Assembly (NCBI RefSeq): GCF_001544315.1
Contig: NZ_BCQG01000001.1
Span: 85,267 to 149,266, forward strand
Reading direction: 5' to 3'
From: Geobacillus jurassicus NBRC 107829
Lineage (GTDB): Bacteria; Bacillota; Bacilli; Bacillales; Anoxybacillaceae
Length of the DNA: 64,000 nucleotides
Under the pieces are notes generated by a model. It saw only the letters and a list, made by a program, of their open reading frames with translations, was not told the origin of the DNA and searched no databases. This document shows positions 8,443 to 16,696 of this stretch, piece after piece (position 1 is the stretch's first letter; each line of letters opens with the position of its first letter). Made by a program: the position numbers and the translations under genes.

Positions 8443-8871
8443 CTACAGCAGCAAGTCATTCCGCCCGATTTCCTGCAAATATTCGCGGTACGCCGGGTAA
8501 ATGGCGTCCAGCTGCGGCAGCACTTTCAAGGCGTTCACAAGCGGCCCTCGCACTTTGATTTGCTGGCGGGCGAGCGCCTGCTGCAAGTCGAGCCGTCCTA
8601 GCCAAAACTTATGCCCGACATCAGCCGTCTGCTCAAAAATGAGCTCCGGGCGCAATTCCGTTTCGCCGCAGACGATTTTCAACTTTCCGTTTTCTTCGGT
8701 CCATGTGATTTTCGCTTCCGGCTTATGAAAAATATATTGGACATACGCGTCATAGCCGGGGCCTAGCTCCGTCGATGCGATCAATTCCTTTGACTCTTCC
8801 GTCTCCGCCACCCTCTCAAAAAAGCGGCCGAGGACGTCGTACAATTCTTGCTCGCTTTGAAACACCGGCAT
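8443..8871 (-). CDS. SCP2-like lipid-binding domain protein
   Basis: A 142-residue protein, probably a stand-alone SCP2 (sterol carrier) type domain, which binds lipids or acyl-CoA in a hydrophobic tunnel. The start at 8871 follows GAGGGGG; the longer frame to 8958 has no ribosome site. It is a clear paralogue of the protein at 19952-20470: both begin with PVF and a LY-V-G-F pattern, share a middle ADVGHKFWLGRL / GDVAHQFWGGNI block, and end in YREYLQEIGRNDLL / YWRYLELIGEKDLL. The 213-bp gap to the aldehyde dehydrogenase gene holds no clear promoter or terminator, only a GC hairpin near 8411-8428 without a T run. Confidence 0.75.
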   Translation of the reverse strand: MPVFQSEQELYDVLGRFFERVAETEESKELIASTELGPGYDAYVQYIFHKPEAKITWTEENGKLKIVCGETELRPELIFEQTADVGHKFWLGRLDLQQALARQQIKVRGPLVNALKVLPQLDAIYPAYREYLQEIGRNDLLL

Positions 8872-9041
8872 GCATATCCCCCTCTCGTCTCGATCGTTCA
8901 ACGTTTTTCGATCCCCTCGTTTGCTCGCCAAAACACCGGTCTTCCCGTTTTCGGCCAAGGGCAGATGGAACGCCCTCTTTCCAGCCGCCCAACAGATCCT
9001 CTTGTTTGTTCGCCCAAGCGTACGTGGGGCGGCTTGTCGTC

Positions 9042-10148
9042 TTATTCCTCAAAGCGGATGAGGCCGCGAATGTTTTGCCCGTTCTTTAGGGCGGCGAACC
9101 CGTCGTTGATTTGCTCGAGCGAATAGACGGCGCTGATGAGCGGTTCGAGCTTCAGCTTGCCCGCCGCGTACAAATCAAGCAGCTTCGGGTAGTCAACCGG
9201 CGGGTTGCCTTGGCCGAGCCACGAACCGGTCAACGTTTTTGATTGGGACGGCAGCGAAAAGGCGTTGATTTCCACCGTCTCATGCGGGGCGGCGATGCCG
9301 ACGATGACCGTCGTTCCCGCTTTTCTCGTCATGTTATACGCATCGGCCATCGTCTCCGGACGTCCGATCGCTTCAAATGCATAGTCGACGCCAAGGCCGT
9401 CAGTCAAGTCGAGCACGGCGCTGACGGCATCCTCCTCGTGGGCGTTGACGGTGTGCGTCGCCCCGAACGTTTTCGTCATCGCCAACTTTTCCTCAATGAC
9501 ATCGATGGCGATAATTTGTTTCGCCCCGGCTAACGCCGCCCCTTGGATGATGTTGAATCCGACGCCGCCGGCGCCAATCACAGCGACCGTGCTGCCCGGG
9601 CGAACGCGGGCGGAATGAATGACCGCTCCCACCCCGGTCATGACGCTGCAGCTGATCAACGCCGCCAGCTCAAACGGCACATCGCGGCGAATCGGGATGG
9701 CCGCCTGTTCCGGCACGACGGTGTATTCGCTGAACGCTCCGGCGGTTAAAAATTGATAGACCGGCTTTCCCCGTAGCGAAAAGCGCGTCGTCCCATCCGG
9801 CAGTGTTCCGGTCGCCGTCAGCCGAGCCGCCTCCTCGCACAGATCGGGCCGTCCGGTGCGGCAGTAATGGCAAACGCCGCATGACGGCACCCAATTGAGC
9901 ACCACATGATCGCCTTGTTTGACACTTGTCACTCCTTCCCCGACTTCCTCGACAATGCCCGCTCCTTCGTGGCCGAGCACAATGGGAAGCGGGAGCGGCA
10001 ATTGCCCTTGAACCACATGCCAATCGCTATGGCAAAGGCCCGCCGCTTTCAGTTTCACTTTGACTTCCCCGCGCCGCGGGCGCGCCACATCCACTTCTTC
10101 GATCGCCAGCGGCTCCCCGTAGCGATGCAATACTGCGGCTTTTGCCAT
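9042..10148 (-). CDS. Zinc-dependent alcohol dehydrogenase (MDR family)
   Basis: A 368-residue medium-chain dehydrogenase. Catalytic-zinc ligands are in GLCHSDWH (Cys) and GHEGAGIVEEVG (His/Glu); the structural-zinc cysteines are in CGVCHYCRTGRPDLC; the NAD-binding motif is GAGGVGFN. It should interconvert a primary or aromatic alcohol and an aldehyde with NAD. The start has AAAAGGAGGGAACAAC before it. It lies between the small unknown gene at 10176 and the SCP2-like gene at 8443, and with the aldehyde dehydrogenase at 6736 it makes an alcohol-to-acid pair within the block. Substrate unknown. Confidence 0.93.
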   Translation of the reverse strand: MAKAAVLHRYGEPLAIEEVDVARPRRGEVKVKLKAAGLCHSDWHVVQGQLPLPLPIVLGHEGAGIVEEVGEGVTSVKQGDHVVLNWVPSCGVCHYCRTGRPDLCEEAARLTATGTLPDGTTRFSLRGKPVYQFLTAGAFSEYTVVPEQAAIPIRRDVPFELAALISCSVMTGVGAVIHSARVRPGSTVAVIGAGGVGFNIIQGAALAGAKQIIAIDVIEEKLAMTKTFGATHTVNAHEEDAVSAVLDLTDGLGVDYAFEAIGRPETMADAYNMTRKAGTTVIVGIAAPHETVEINAFSLPSQSKTLTGSWLGQGNPPVDYPKLLDLYAAGKLKLEPLISAVYSLEQINDGFAALKNGQNIRGLIRFEE

Positions 10149-10175
10149 GTTGTTCCCTCCTTTTCCATCCGCCCA

Positions 10176-10502
10176 TTACGCCCGCTTGCCGGCCATATCC
10201 TCTTCCTCTTCACGGGTGCCGCGGCCCCGCAATGCATCCAAATAGGCGTCCCATTCCTGCTTGAGCGCTGATTTCAGCTTAAAAAAACCGAGAATAAGCG
10301 AGCGTGTTGAATGATCTTGCAAAAACACCTCACGAAACGCGTCTTCGAATTCTTCCCGTTTTCCTGGAATGCCATGATCCTTTCCATAAAGCAAATGCCT
10401 ATCAAGCAGCCTCCGGATCGTCGGATTGCCCGGCCCTCCGCTTTGCCGGTAAAACGCCTCGATGCGCTTTGACATCGTCAGCTCTTCTTGTTCCTCGCGC
10501 AC
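10176..10502 (-). CDS. Small conserved-looking protein of unknown function
   Basis: A 108-residue soluble, highly charged protein, with no signal peptide, membrane segment or motif that I recognise. The GTG start at 10502 follows GAGGGGGGAAAAAC; a later ATG at 10475 is possible but less well placed. It starts 15 bp after the stop of the ABC1/UbiB-type gene and ends 27 bp before the alcohol dehydrogenase gene, so it is almost certainly part of that transcript. The C-terminal part is predicted helical, with an acidic patch (TREEEEDM). Confidence 0.65.
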   Translation of the reverse strand: MREEQEELTMSKRIEAFYRQSGGPGNPTIRRLLDRHLLYGKDHGIPGKREEFEDAFREVFLQDHSTRSLILGFFKLKSALKQEWDAYLDALRGRGTREEEEDMAGKRA

Positions 10503-10517
10503 GTTTTTCCCCCCTCT

Positions 10518-12263
10518 TTAAAATCGCGGCCGCTGTCTGCGCGTGCGGAACAGCCGCCAGCCAAGGAAAACGACCAAGATGACAGAAGCGGCCAAGCCGA
10601 TGTTGGCGATCGTCGTTTTCTCCATGCCGAGAAACGTTCCGCCCGGGATGCTGGCGACAATAAACCCGGTGGCCATAATGATGGCAAACGTAATAAGGGA
10701 AAGCGCCAGCCGGTTGGCGATTTGATTGAGCATATTGCGCGTCACCGGGTCGGTTTGGACTTGCACGGTCATGCGCCATTTGTTTTCCGAAAGCGTCTCA
10801 AGCACTTTGTTGAATCGGCGCGGGAAGGTGGCGATCATTTCCGCCGTTTCAGCGACAAAGCTGGCGTTGGCGCGGAAATTAAAGCGCTTTCCGAGAATGC
10901 TTTTTAAAATCGGAATTTCATACGCCTCAACGACCTCGCCGTACGAGATTTCCGGACAGATCCAGCGCGCCGTCCCTTCGGTGGCGGAAAATCCTTTCGC
11001 CCAAAGCGCCAAGCCGTTGGGCACTTTGCAGTAGTTGCGGAGCCCGATCGCCGTCGCTTCGAGGACGAGGCGGCCGTAGTTGTAGCGGCTGCTTCCTTGG
11101 TGGGCGGAGACGTAGTTTAACGTCAACGTCCGCAGTTCATCTTTCAGTTTGGTGACATCGGTGTAAATGGTGGGCGACATGAGTTCCATAAACACTTCAG
11201 CTGCGTCTTCCGCCTGATTGAGCTGGATGTGCAAAATGACGCGCATTAAAATTTGCGCCATGATGCTGTCCATCCGCCCGGTCATACCCCAGTCGATGAT
11301 GACCGCCTTTTTCGTCCGCTTGTCGATCATAATGTTGGAGCCGTGGGCATCCGCATGGTAGTGACCATCAAGCATCGTTTGCACGTAATGATGGACAAGG
11401 TCGATCATAATGTTGACCCGTTCTTCAAAGGTGAGAAAATCGACGGGAAAATCTTTAATGAGCCAACCGTCAATGTACTCCATGATCAATACGCTTTTCG
11501 TCGCTTCATACACGTGCGGAACCGTGACATGTTCAGCCCTCCTTTCGTACTTTTGCTTCATTTCTCGCATTTTTCTTGCTTCTTCCGTCATGTCAAGCTC
11601 ATCCATGGCGCTGCTGTAATAATCTTGCACGAGGCCTCCCAAGTCGAGAGCAGCCTGCAGTTCGGGCGGCAGCCGCTTTTGCAGGCGGGCGGCCATGTTT
11701 TTGATGATGGCGATATCGGTCTGAAACAGCTTTTCGACCGTCGGGCGCACGACTTTCACGGCCACAACAGGTCCGTCTTTCAACTTTGCTTTATATACTT
11801 GCGCAAGCGACGCCGAACCGAGCGGCTCTTCTTCGATCCATTCAAACGTCTCGAGGCCGTCGGGCAGTTCCCGCTCCAAAATGTACTCGATTTTGGCAAA
11901 CTCAATGGGCGGCACGCGGTCAAGTAATCTTTCAAGTTCGAGCGTAATCGGTTCCGGCAATAAGTCTTGCCTTGTGACGAGCACTTGCCCGAGTTTGATG
12001 AACGTCGGGCCGAGCTCCTCGAACGCCAAGCGCAGTCGCCGGCCAATATGGCGCCAATAGTCATGGTCTCCCTTTTTCCCCCGCAGCTTATGGGCGATGG
12101 CGTCGCCAAGCACCATGCCAAGCCCGTTTTTGACGAGCGTGGCGATGATTTTCCGCCGCCGTTTTCCCGCCGTAATGGCAGCCAGCTCCTCCTCAATGGC
12201 GGCGCCGACCGCTGCCCAGTCGCGCTCCGGTTTCGGCTTTGCCGTTTCAATCGACGCGTGCAA
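10518..12263 (-). CDS. ABC1/ADCK/UbiB-family kinase-like protein
   Basis: A 581-residue membrane-anchored member of the atypical kinase family that includes UbiB and Coq8. It has the family KxGQ motif (FIKLGQVLVTRQDLLP), the Ala-rich nucleotide loop (PLGSASLAQVYKA), the catalytic HADAHGSNIM loop and the VIIDWGMTG metal-binding motif. Two C-terminal hydrophobic segments (about residues 530-550 and 558-576) should form a membrane hairpin. Known relatives act as ATPases that help lipid-soluble quinone intermediates or other lipids move or be modified. No quinone-biosynthesis gene is near; the neighbours are lipid-oxidation genes, which suggests a lipid-handling role here. The start follows GGAAAGGAGGGAAGC. 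Confidence 0.88.
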   Translation of the reverse strand: MHASIETAKPKPERDWAAVGAAIEEELAAITAGKRRRKIIATLVKNGLGMVLGDAIAHKLRGKKGDHDYWRHIGRRLRLAFEELGPTFIKLGQVLVTRQDLLPEPITLELERLLDRVPPIEFAKIEYILERELPDGLETFEWIEEEPLGSASLAQVYKAKLKDGPVVAVKVVRPTVEKLFQTDIAIIKNMAARLQKRLPPELQAALDLGGLVQDYYSSAMDELDMTEEARKMREMKQKYERRAEHVTVPHVYEATKSVLIMEYIDGWLIKDFPVDFLTFEERVNIMIDLVHHYVQTMLDGHYHADAHGSNIMIDKRTKKAVIIDWGMTGRMDSIMAQILMRVILHIQLNQAEDAAEVFMELMSPTIYTDVTKLKDELRTLTLNYVSAHQGSSRYNYGRLVLEATAIGLRNYCKVPNGLALWAKGFSATEGTARWICPEISYGEVVEAYEIPILKSILGKRFNFRANASFVAETAEMIATFPRRFNKVLETLSENKWRMTVQVQTDPVTRNMLNQIANRLALSLITFAIIMATGFIVASIPGGTFLGMEKTTIANIGLAASVILVVFLGWRLFRTRRQRPRF

Positions 12264-12345
12264 ACAGCTTCCCTCCTTTCCGGCTCAGTCTAAAAGCTGC
12301 GAACAACAACCATTCCCCTTTAAATCGATGGTTCTCAAGTGAAGA

Positions 12346-12416
12346 GAAAAGAAAGATCTATAAGGCTTTTTTATGTTTTCGACGGCCGCCGGCCTTGAAA
12401 AGAAAGATCTATAAGG
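12346..12416. repeat. Two direct copies of a 20-bp repeat
   Basis: GAAAAGAAAGATCTATAAGG occurs identically at 12346-12365 and 12397-12416, each followed by a T-rich run. The copies lie 51 bp apart in the 245-bp gap between the thiolase stop and the ABC1-type gene start. Spacing of close to five helical turns would suit a regulator binding on one face of DNA, but a duplicated relic is equally possible. Nothing else was seen in this gap. Confidence 0.6.
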
Positions 12417-12508
12417 TTTTTCCATTTGAGAAACACCCATGTTGAACTGCATTTTCCGTTAACTCACCGGCCTCCTAGAGCGATGCGCACTGGCGTTGTT
12501 CCTTTTGT

Positions 12509-13651
12509 TTACAGCCGTTCAATCACGGTGGCGGTTGCCATGCCAAAGCCGATGCACATGACTTGAAGCCCATATTTCCCGTTCATATCCTCAAGCTCAT
12601 GGAGCAGCGTGGTCATCAACCGGGCTCCGCTCGCGCCAAGCGGATGGCCGAGGGCGATCGCCCCGCCGCGCGGGTTCACTTTCGTCATATCCGGCTCAAG
12701 TTCTCGCTCCCATGCTTTGACGACCGAAGCAAACGCTTCATTGACCTCGATCGCATCCATTTGATCGAGGCGCAAACCGGCCTTTTGCAAAACGCTTCTC
12801 GTCGCGGGAATAATGCCGGTGAGCATCATGACCGGATCTTCGCCGACGACGGTGCGGGCGACGATGCGGGCCCTAGGCCGCAAGCCAAGCGCTGCCGCCT
12901 TTTCTGCGGACATAAGCAGCACGCCGGCCGCTCCGTCGCTCACTTGGCTGGAATTGCCGGCGGTGATGACGCCGCCTTTCGGCTGAAACGACGGCGTTAA
13001 CGCCGCTAACTTTTCGAGCGAGGTGTCGCGCCGAATCCCTTCGTCGCGGGTGAAGGACACCGCCCCCTCCTCGCCCGGCACGTCAAGCGGAATGATTTCC
13101 CGCTCAAACATCCCGCGGTCGGTTGCCGCCGCCGCTTTTTCATGGCTTTGCAAGGAAAACTCATCAAGCTCTTCCCGCGACAATTCCCATTTTTTTGCAA
13201 TCATCTCCGCCGAAATTCCTTGCGGCACAATGTTGTACCGGCTTGTCAGCTGGCGGCTGAACCGCCCCATGTCGCTTCCCATCGGAACGCGCGTCATGCT
13301 TTCGACCCCAGCGGCGATGGCAATGTCGATGTCGCCGGCCAAAATGGCCTGCGCCGCGTTATGGATGGCTTGCTGGCTCGAGCCGCACATCCGGTTTAAC
13401 GAAAACGCCGGAACCTCCACCGGGAATCCGGCGGCGAGCACCGCCTGGCGGCCGATATTGCCGCCTTGTTCCCCGGTCATCGTCACGCAGCCGACGACAA
13501 CGTCTTCCACCAAGCTGGCATCCAGCCCATTTCGATCGACAAGCGCCCGCAGCACCGGAACAAGCAAATCGACCGGATGGACGTTCGAGAGCGCCCCTTT
13601 TTTCTTGCCGATCGCCGTGCGCACAGCGTCGATAATAACGACTTCCCTCAT
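12509..13651 (-). CDS. Acetyl-CoA acyltransferase (thiolase)
   Basis: A 380-residue thiolase that cleaves 3-ketoacyl-CoA with CoA, the last step of beta-oxidation, or condenses two acetyl-CoA. The nucleophile Cys is in LNRMCGSSQQAIH, the catalytic His in GGAIALGHPLGASGAR and the second Cys in QVMCIGFGMA. The ATG at 13651 follows CAGGAGGAGGGGC, giving the normal start MREVVIIDAVRT; the upstream extension to 13705 is not expected. It follows the SDR gene by 72 bp on the same strand. Presence of hydratase, dehydrogenases and ligase next to it favours the degradative role. Confidence 0.93.
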   Translation of the reverse strand: MREVVIIDAVRTAIGKKKGALSNVHPVDLLVPVLRALVDRNGLDASLVEDVVVGCVTMTGEQGGNIGRQAVLAAGFPVEVPAFSLNRMCGSSQQAIHNAAQAILAGDIDIAIAAGVESMTRVPMGSDMGRFSRQLTSRYNIVPQGISAEMIAKKWELSREELDEFSLQSHEKAAAATDRGMFEREIIPLDVPGEEGAVSFTRDEGIRRDTSLEKLAALTPSFQPKGGVITAGNSSQVSDGAAGVLLMSAEKAAALGLRPRARIVARTVVGEDPVMMLTGIIPATRSVLQKAGLRLDQMDAIEVNEAFASVVKAWERELEPDMTKVNPRGGAIALGHPLGASGARLMTTLLHELEDMNGKYGLQVMCIGFGMATATVIERL

Positions 13652-13723
13652 GCCCCTCCTCCTGTTCTTTGTGAAAATCGAATCTCCTCCGATGGCACGC
13701 CTCAAAACGCAGCGGCCGTTTCG

Positions 13724-14566
13724 TCAAAACGTAAACAATTCAATGCCGCCTGATACGTTCAACCCGATCCCAGTAATGTATTTCGCTTTATCCGAGCAAA
13801 GGAACACGATGGCGTTGGCCACATCTTCCGGCTCGCCCGGGCGGCGGAACGCCGTGCGTTGGATCATCCGCTCGTTCATTTTCGGGTTGCCCATGCGGAA
13901 CGCTTCCGTATTGATGATGCCCGGCACGATGGCGTTGACGGTGATGCCGTAGCGCGCCCCTTCAAGCGCCATGCTTTTCGTAAAGCTCAACACCGCTCCT
14001 TTTGTCGCCGAATAGCTCGCCTGGCCGAAGCCGCCAAGCGTCCCGGCAACCGACGACATGTTGATGATCCGCCCCCATCCTTGCTCTTTCATATACGGCC
14101 ATACCGCTTTCGTGCAGTTGTACGTGCCGGTCAAGTTCACCCGCAAATCGCGCTCCCAAAAGTCGTCGTTTTGCTTTTCAATTTGCGAAACGTGGTCGAG
14201 CGTGCCCGCATTGTTGACCAAAATATCAATCGAACCGAACTCTTCCTTGACGCGGGCGAATACTTCCTTCACCTGCTGGCGGTCGGTGACGTCCATTTTG
14301 AGAGCCAGCGCCCGCCGCCCCATGGCGCGGATTTCCTCGGCCGTTTTTTCGGCATAGACAACTTTCGTGCTTTGCATCACTTGCGAGAGCGGCCCATATT
14401 TTTGCGCCGTCTGTTTGCTTTCTTCATCCGATTCAAGCAAAATATCGGTAATGACGACATCTGCCCCGGCTTCCGCGAGCGCCAAGGCGTCCGCGCGCCC
14501 GAGCCCCCGCGAAGCGCCGGTGACGACCGCCACTTTTCCTTTCAGCAGCTCCGCCCATGACGACAT
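13724..14566 (-). CDS. Short-chain dehydrogenase (likely 3-hydroxyacyl-CoA dehydrogenase)
   Basis: A 280-residue classical SDR: cofactor motif TGASRGLGRA, NNAG motif, catalytic Ser in MSSVAGT and YSATK with the Tyr/Lys pair. The ATG at 14566 has TGGAGGGATCACCG before it. It lies between hydratase and thiolase genes, so oxidation of 3-hydroxyacyl-CoA is the likely job, replacing the usual FadB-type enzyme. Residues about 45-75 carry an insertion compared with minimal SDRs (ESDEESKQTAQKYGPLSQ), also seen in 17-beta-HSD4-type hydroxyacyl-CoA dehydrogenases in my recollection. Substrate is inferred from context. Confidence 0.88.
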   Translation of the reverse strand: MSSWAELLKGKVAVVTGASRGLGRADALALAEAGADVVITDILLESDEESKQTAQKYGPLSQVMQSTKVVYAEKTAEEIRAMGRRALALKMDVTDRQQVKEVFARVKEEFGSIDILVNNAGTLDHVSQIEKQNDDFWERDLRVNLTGTYNCTKAVWPYMKEQGWGRIINMSSVAGTLGGFGQASYSATKGAVLSFTKSMALEGARYGITVNAIVPGIINTEAFRMGNPKMNERMIQRTAFRRPGEPEDVANAIVFLCSDKAKYITGIGLNVSGGIELFTF

Positions 14567-14581
14567 CGGTGATCCCTCCAT

Positions 14582-15373
14582 TTACCGTAAAAATTGCGGT
14601 TGTTTCTTTTGGAAAAACGCCGCCAGCCCGATCGCCGGCTCTCCCGTCTTAAACGTGGCCGCAAATGACGCCGCTTCGATGCCAAAACCGTCGTCCGGGA
14701 GCGCCTCGGCCGCATAGATGGCCCGCTTGGCAAGCCCCATCGCCCGCACCGCTCCTTCCGACAGCTGTTCGGCCAATGCCGTCGCTTCCTCTTCGAGCCG
14801 CTCCGGGGACGTGACGCGATGAACGAGGCCGAGTTCAAGCGCTTCTTGCGGGTCCAACCGTTTGGCGAGAAAAATGAGTTCGGTCGCTTTCGCCCGCCCG
14901 ATGAGGCGCGTCAGCCGCTGCGTGCCGCCCGCGCCAGGGATCAGGCCGAGCGATACTTCCGTCAGGCCGATTTTTCCTCCGCCCATGATGCGGAAATCGC
15001 ACGCCAAGGCGAGCTCGCAGCCGCCGCCAAGCGCGTAGCCGTTAATGGCGGCGATGACCGGCTTCGGCATCGTGGCAAAGCGGTCGAAGCAGCGCTGCAT
15101 GCGGGCGCTTTGTTCGGCGATGCCGGATTCGTTGCCGGCAAACTGGGTTCCCCGCTGAATCATGTCCTTTAAATCCGCGCCGGCGAGAAACGTTTTCGGA
15201 TGCGCCGACGCGATGACGACAACGCGCACGCCGCGGTCGGCTTCCAATTCATCGGCCGCTTGTTCCAACTCTTCCATCAGCCGCTCGCTAATGGCGTTCG
15301 CCGGCGGGTTGTCGATGATGACCCAAGCCACCCCTTTGTCCCGCCGTTCTAGGCGCAACGTTTCATAAGGCAA
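14582..15373 (-). CDS. Enoyl-CoA hydratase
   Basis: A 263-residue crotonase-fold enzyme that adds water to 2-enoyl-CoA. The oxyanion-hole stretch HPKTFLAGADLKDM, the first catalytic Glu in GGGCELALACD and the second in GLTEVSLGLIPGAGGTQR are all present, so it should be a true hydratase. The start is TTG at 15373 with GAAAGGAGGAATTCCA in front. Its stop is 15 bp before the SDR start, indicating co-transcription. The 108-bp gap upstream to the acyl-CoA dehydrogenase shows no clear terminator. Confidence 0.93.
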   Translation of the reverse strand: MPYETLRLERRDKGVAWVIIDNPPANAISERLMEELEQAADELEADRGVRVVVIASAHPKTFLAGADLKDMIQRGTQFAGNESGIAEQSARMQRCFDRFATMPKPVIAAINGYALGGGCELALACDFRIMGGGKIGLTEVSLGLIPGAGGTQRLTRLIGRAKATELIFLAKRLDPQEALELGLVHRVTSPERLEEEATALAEQLSEGAVRAMGLAKRAIYAAEALPDDGFGIEAASFAATFKTGEPAIGLAAFFQKKQPQFLR

Positions 15374-15481
15374 TGGAATTCCTCCTTTCGCTCGGTCAGA
15401 TCGATGATTTCACAAGCCATCGCGCTTGATTGCCATCTTTCTCAAACAGAGTGACGATTTTTGCCTGACGACACCAGCCTT

Positions 15482-16696
15482 CTATACGTGCACGCCGTAT
15501 GGCGCATACAGCCGTCTTGCTGTGACAAGTCGCTGGATTTGCTGCGTGCCTTCGAAAATGTCAAACACTTTCACATCGCGGTACAATTTCTCGACCAAAT
15601 GTCCGTCAAGGCCGACTGGTCCGAGCAGCTCGAGACACATCGCACACACATGAAGCGCCATGTTGCCGGCTACTGCCTTGCAGACGGCCGCTTCCATCGC
15701 ATTCGGCTCGCCGATGTCGGCTTTCCACGCCGCTTCCCATGTTAAAAGACGCGCCGCATTGATTTCTTGCTCCGCCTCGGCAAGCAGGGCGGCTGCTTCA
15801 TAGTACAACCGTCCTTGTTTCGGGTACTCGCTGCGAACGATGTCAAGCGTATATTCATAGGCGGCGCGGGCGATGCCGACGGCCATGGCGGCGACGATCG
15901 GGCGTGTGCTGTCAAACGTTTTCATCGCCACTTGGAAGCCGGACGGTTGATTCGCGTTTGCGCTATACAGCTCTTCACCGCCAAGCAAATTTTCATTGGG
16001 AACAAAGCAGTCTTCAAACAAGAGCTCCGCGGTTTCGTTGGCGCGCAGGCCCATCTTATGAACGACGCGCGTCGCACTGAAGCCTGGCGTCCCTTTTTCG
16101 ACGACAAATGCCCGGTGACCGGCGCGCCCGAGTGTCGGATCGACGGTGGCGAACACGACGACCCAGGAAGCGCGGGCGCCGTTCGTGATGAAAATTTTTT
16201 GCCCGTTTAAGATATAACCGCCGTCGACTTTCCTCGCCGTCGTGCGGATGCCGGACGCGTCCGATCCGGCTTCGGGCTCCGTCAGCGCGTAAGCTCCCCA
16301 GCGCGGCTCCTCCTTCATGAAAATGGACAAAAACCGCTGCTTCTGCTCCGGCGTGCCGCTCGATTGAATCGGCGGTCCGCCAAGGCCGGGGCCGGGAAGG
16401 GACAGAGCAATGCCCGGGCAGCCCCACGCAAGCTCCTCGGCGGCGATGACCGCCACGCGGTTGCCTTCGCGTTCTTTTTTCTCTTTTTTCCCTTCCGAAT
16501 GAGACGGCGGACGCCCCCCGCTGAACGAGGACGTATTCAGCTGAATGCCCATTTTGTTGACTTTCTTGAGCCATTCGTCCGGCACCCGTCCGAGCCGGTC
16601 GGCCTCAAGCGCAATCGGGCGCATTTCATGTTTGGCGAACCAATGGACGAGCTCTTTGATTTGTTTTTGCTGCGGCGAGAATTCAAAGGAAATCAT
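15482..16696 (-). CDS. Acyl-CoA dehydrogenase, catalytic-type subunit
   Basis: A 404-residue FAD-dependent acyl-CoA dehydrogenase. The FAD/substrate motifs YALTEPEAGSDASGIRT and FITNGARASW are clear, and the catalytic Glu is at residue 382 in FEGTQQIQ. Residues 57-79 replace the usual short loop with a Lys/Glu/Gly-rich stretch (GRPPSHSEGKKEKKEREG), which looks disordered. The start at 16696 overlaps the stop of the upstream dehydrogenase gene by ATGA, so the two are translationally coupled. Together with its partner, which lacks a catalytic Glu, it may form a mixed enzyme. Confidence 0.9.
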   Translation of the reverse strand: MISFEFSPQQKQIKELVHWFAKHEMRPIALEADRLGRVPDEWLKKVNKMGIQLNTSSFSGGRPPSHSEGKKEKKEREGNRVAVIAAEELAWGCPGIALSLPGPGLGGPPIQSSGTPEQKQRFLSIFMKEEPRWGAYALTEPEAGSDASGIRTTARKVDGGYILNGQKIFITNGARASWVVVFATVDPTLGRAGHRAFVVEKGTPGFSATRVVHKMGLRANETAELLFEDCFVPNENLLGGEELYSANANQPSGFQVAMKTFDSTRPIVAAMAVGIARAAYEYTLDIVRSEYPKQGRLYYEAAALLAEAEQEINAARLLTWEAAWKADIGEPNAMEAAVCKAVAGNMALHVCAMCLELLGPVGLDGHLVEKLYRDVKVFDIFEGTQQIQRLVTARRLYAPYGVHV

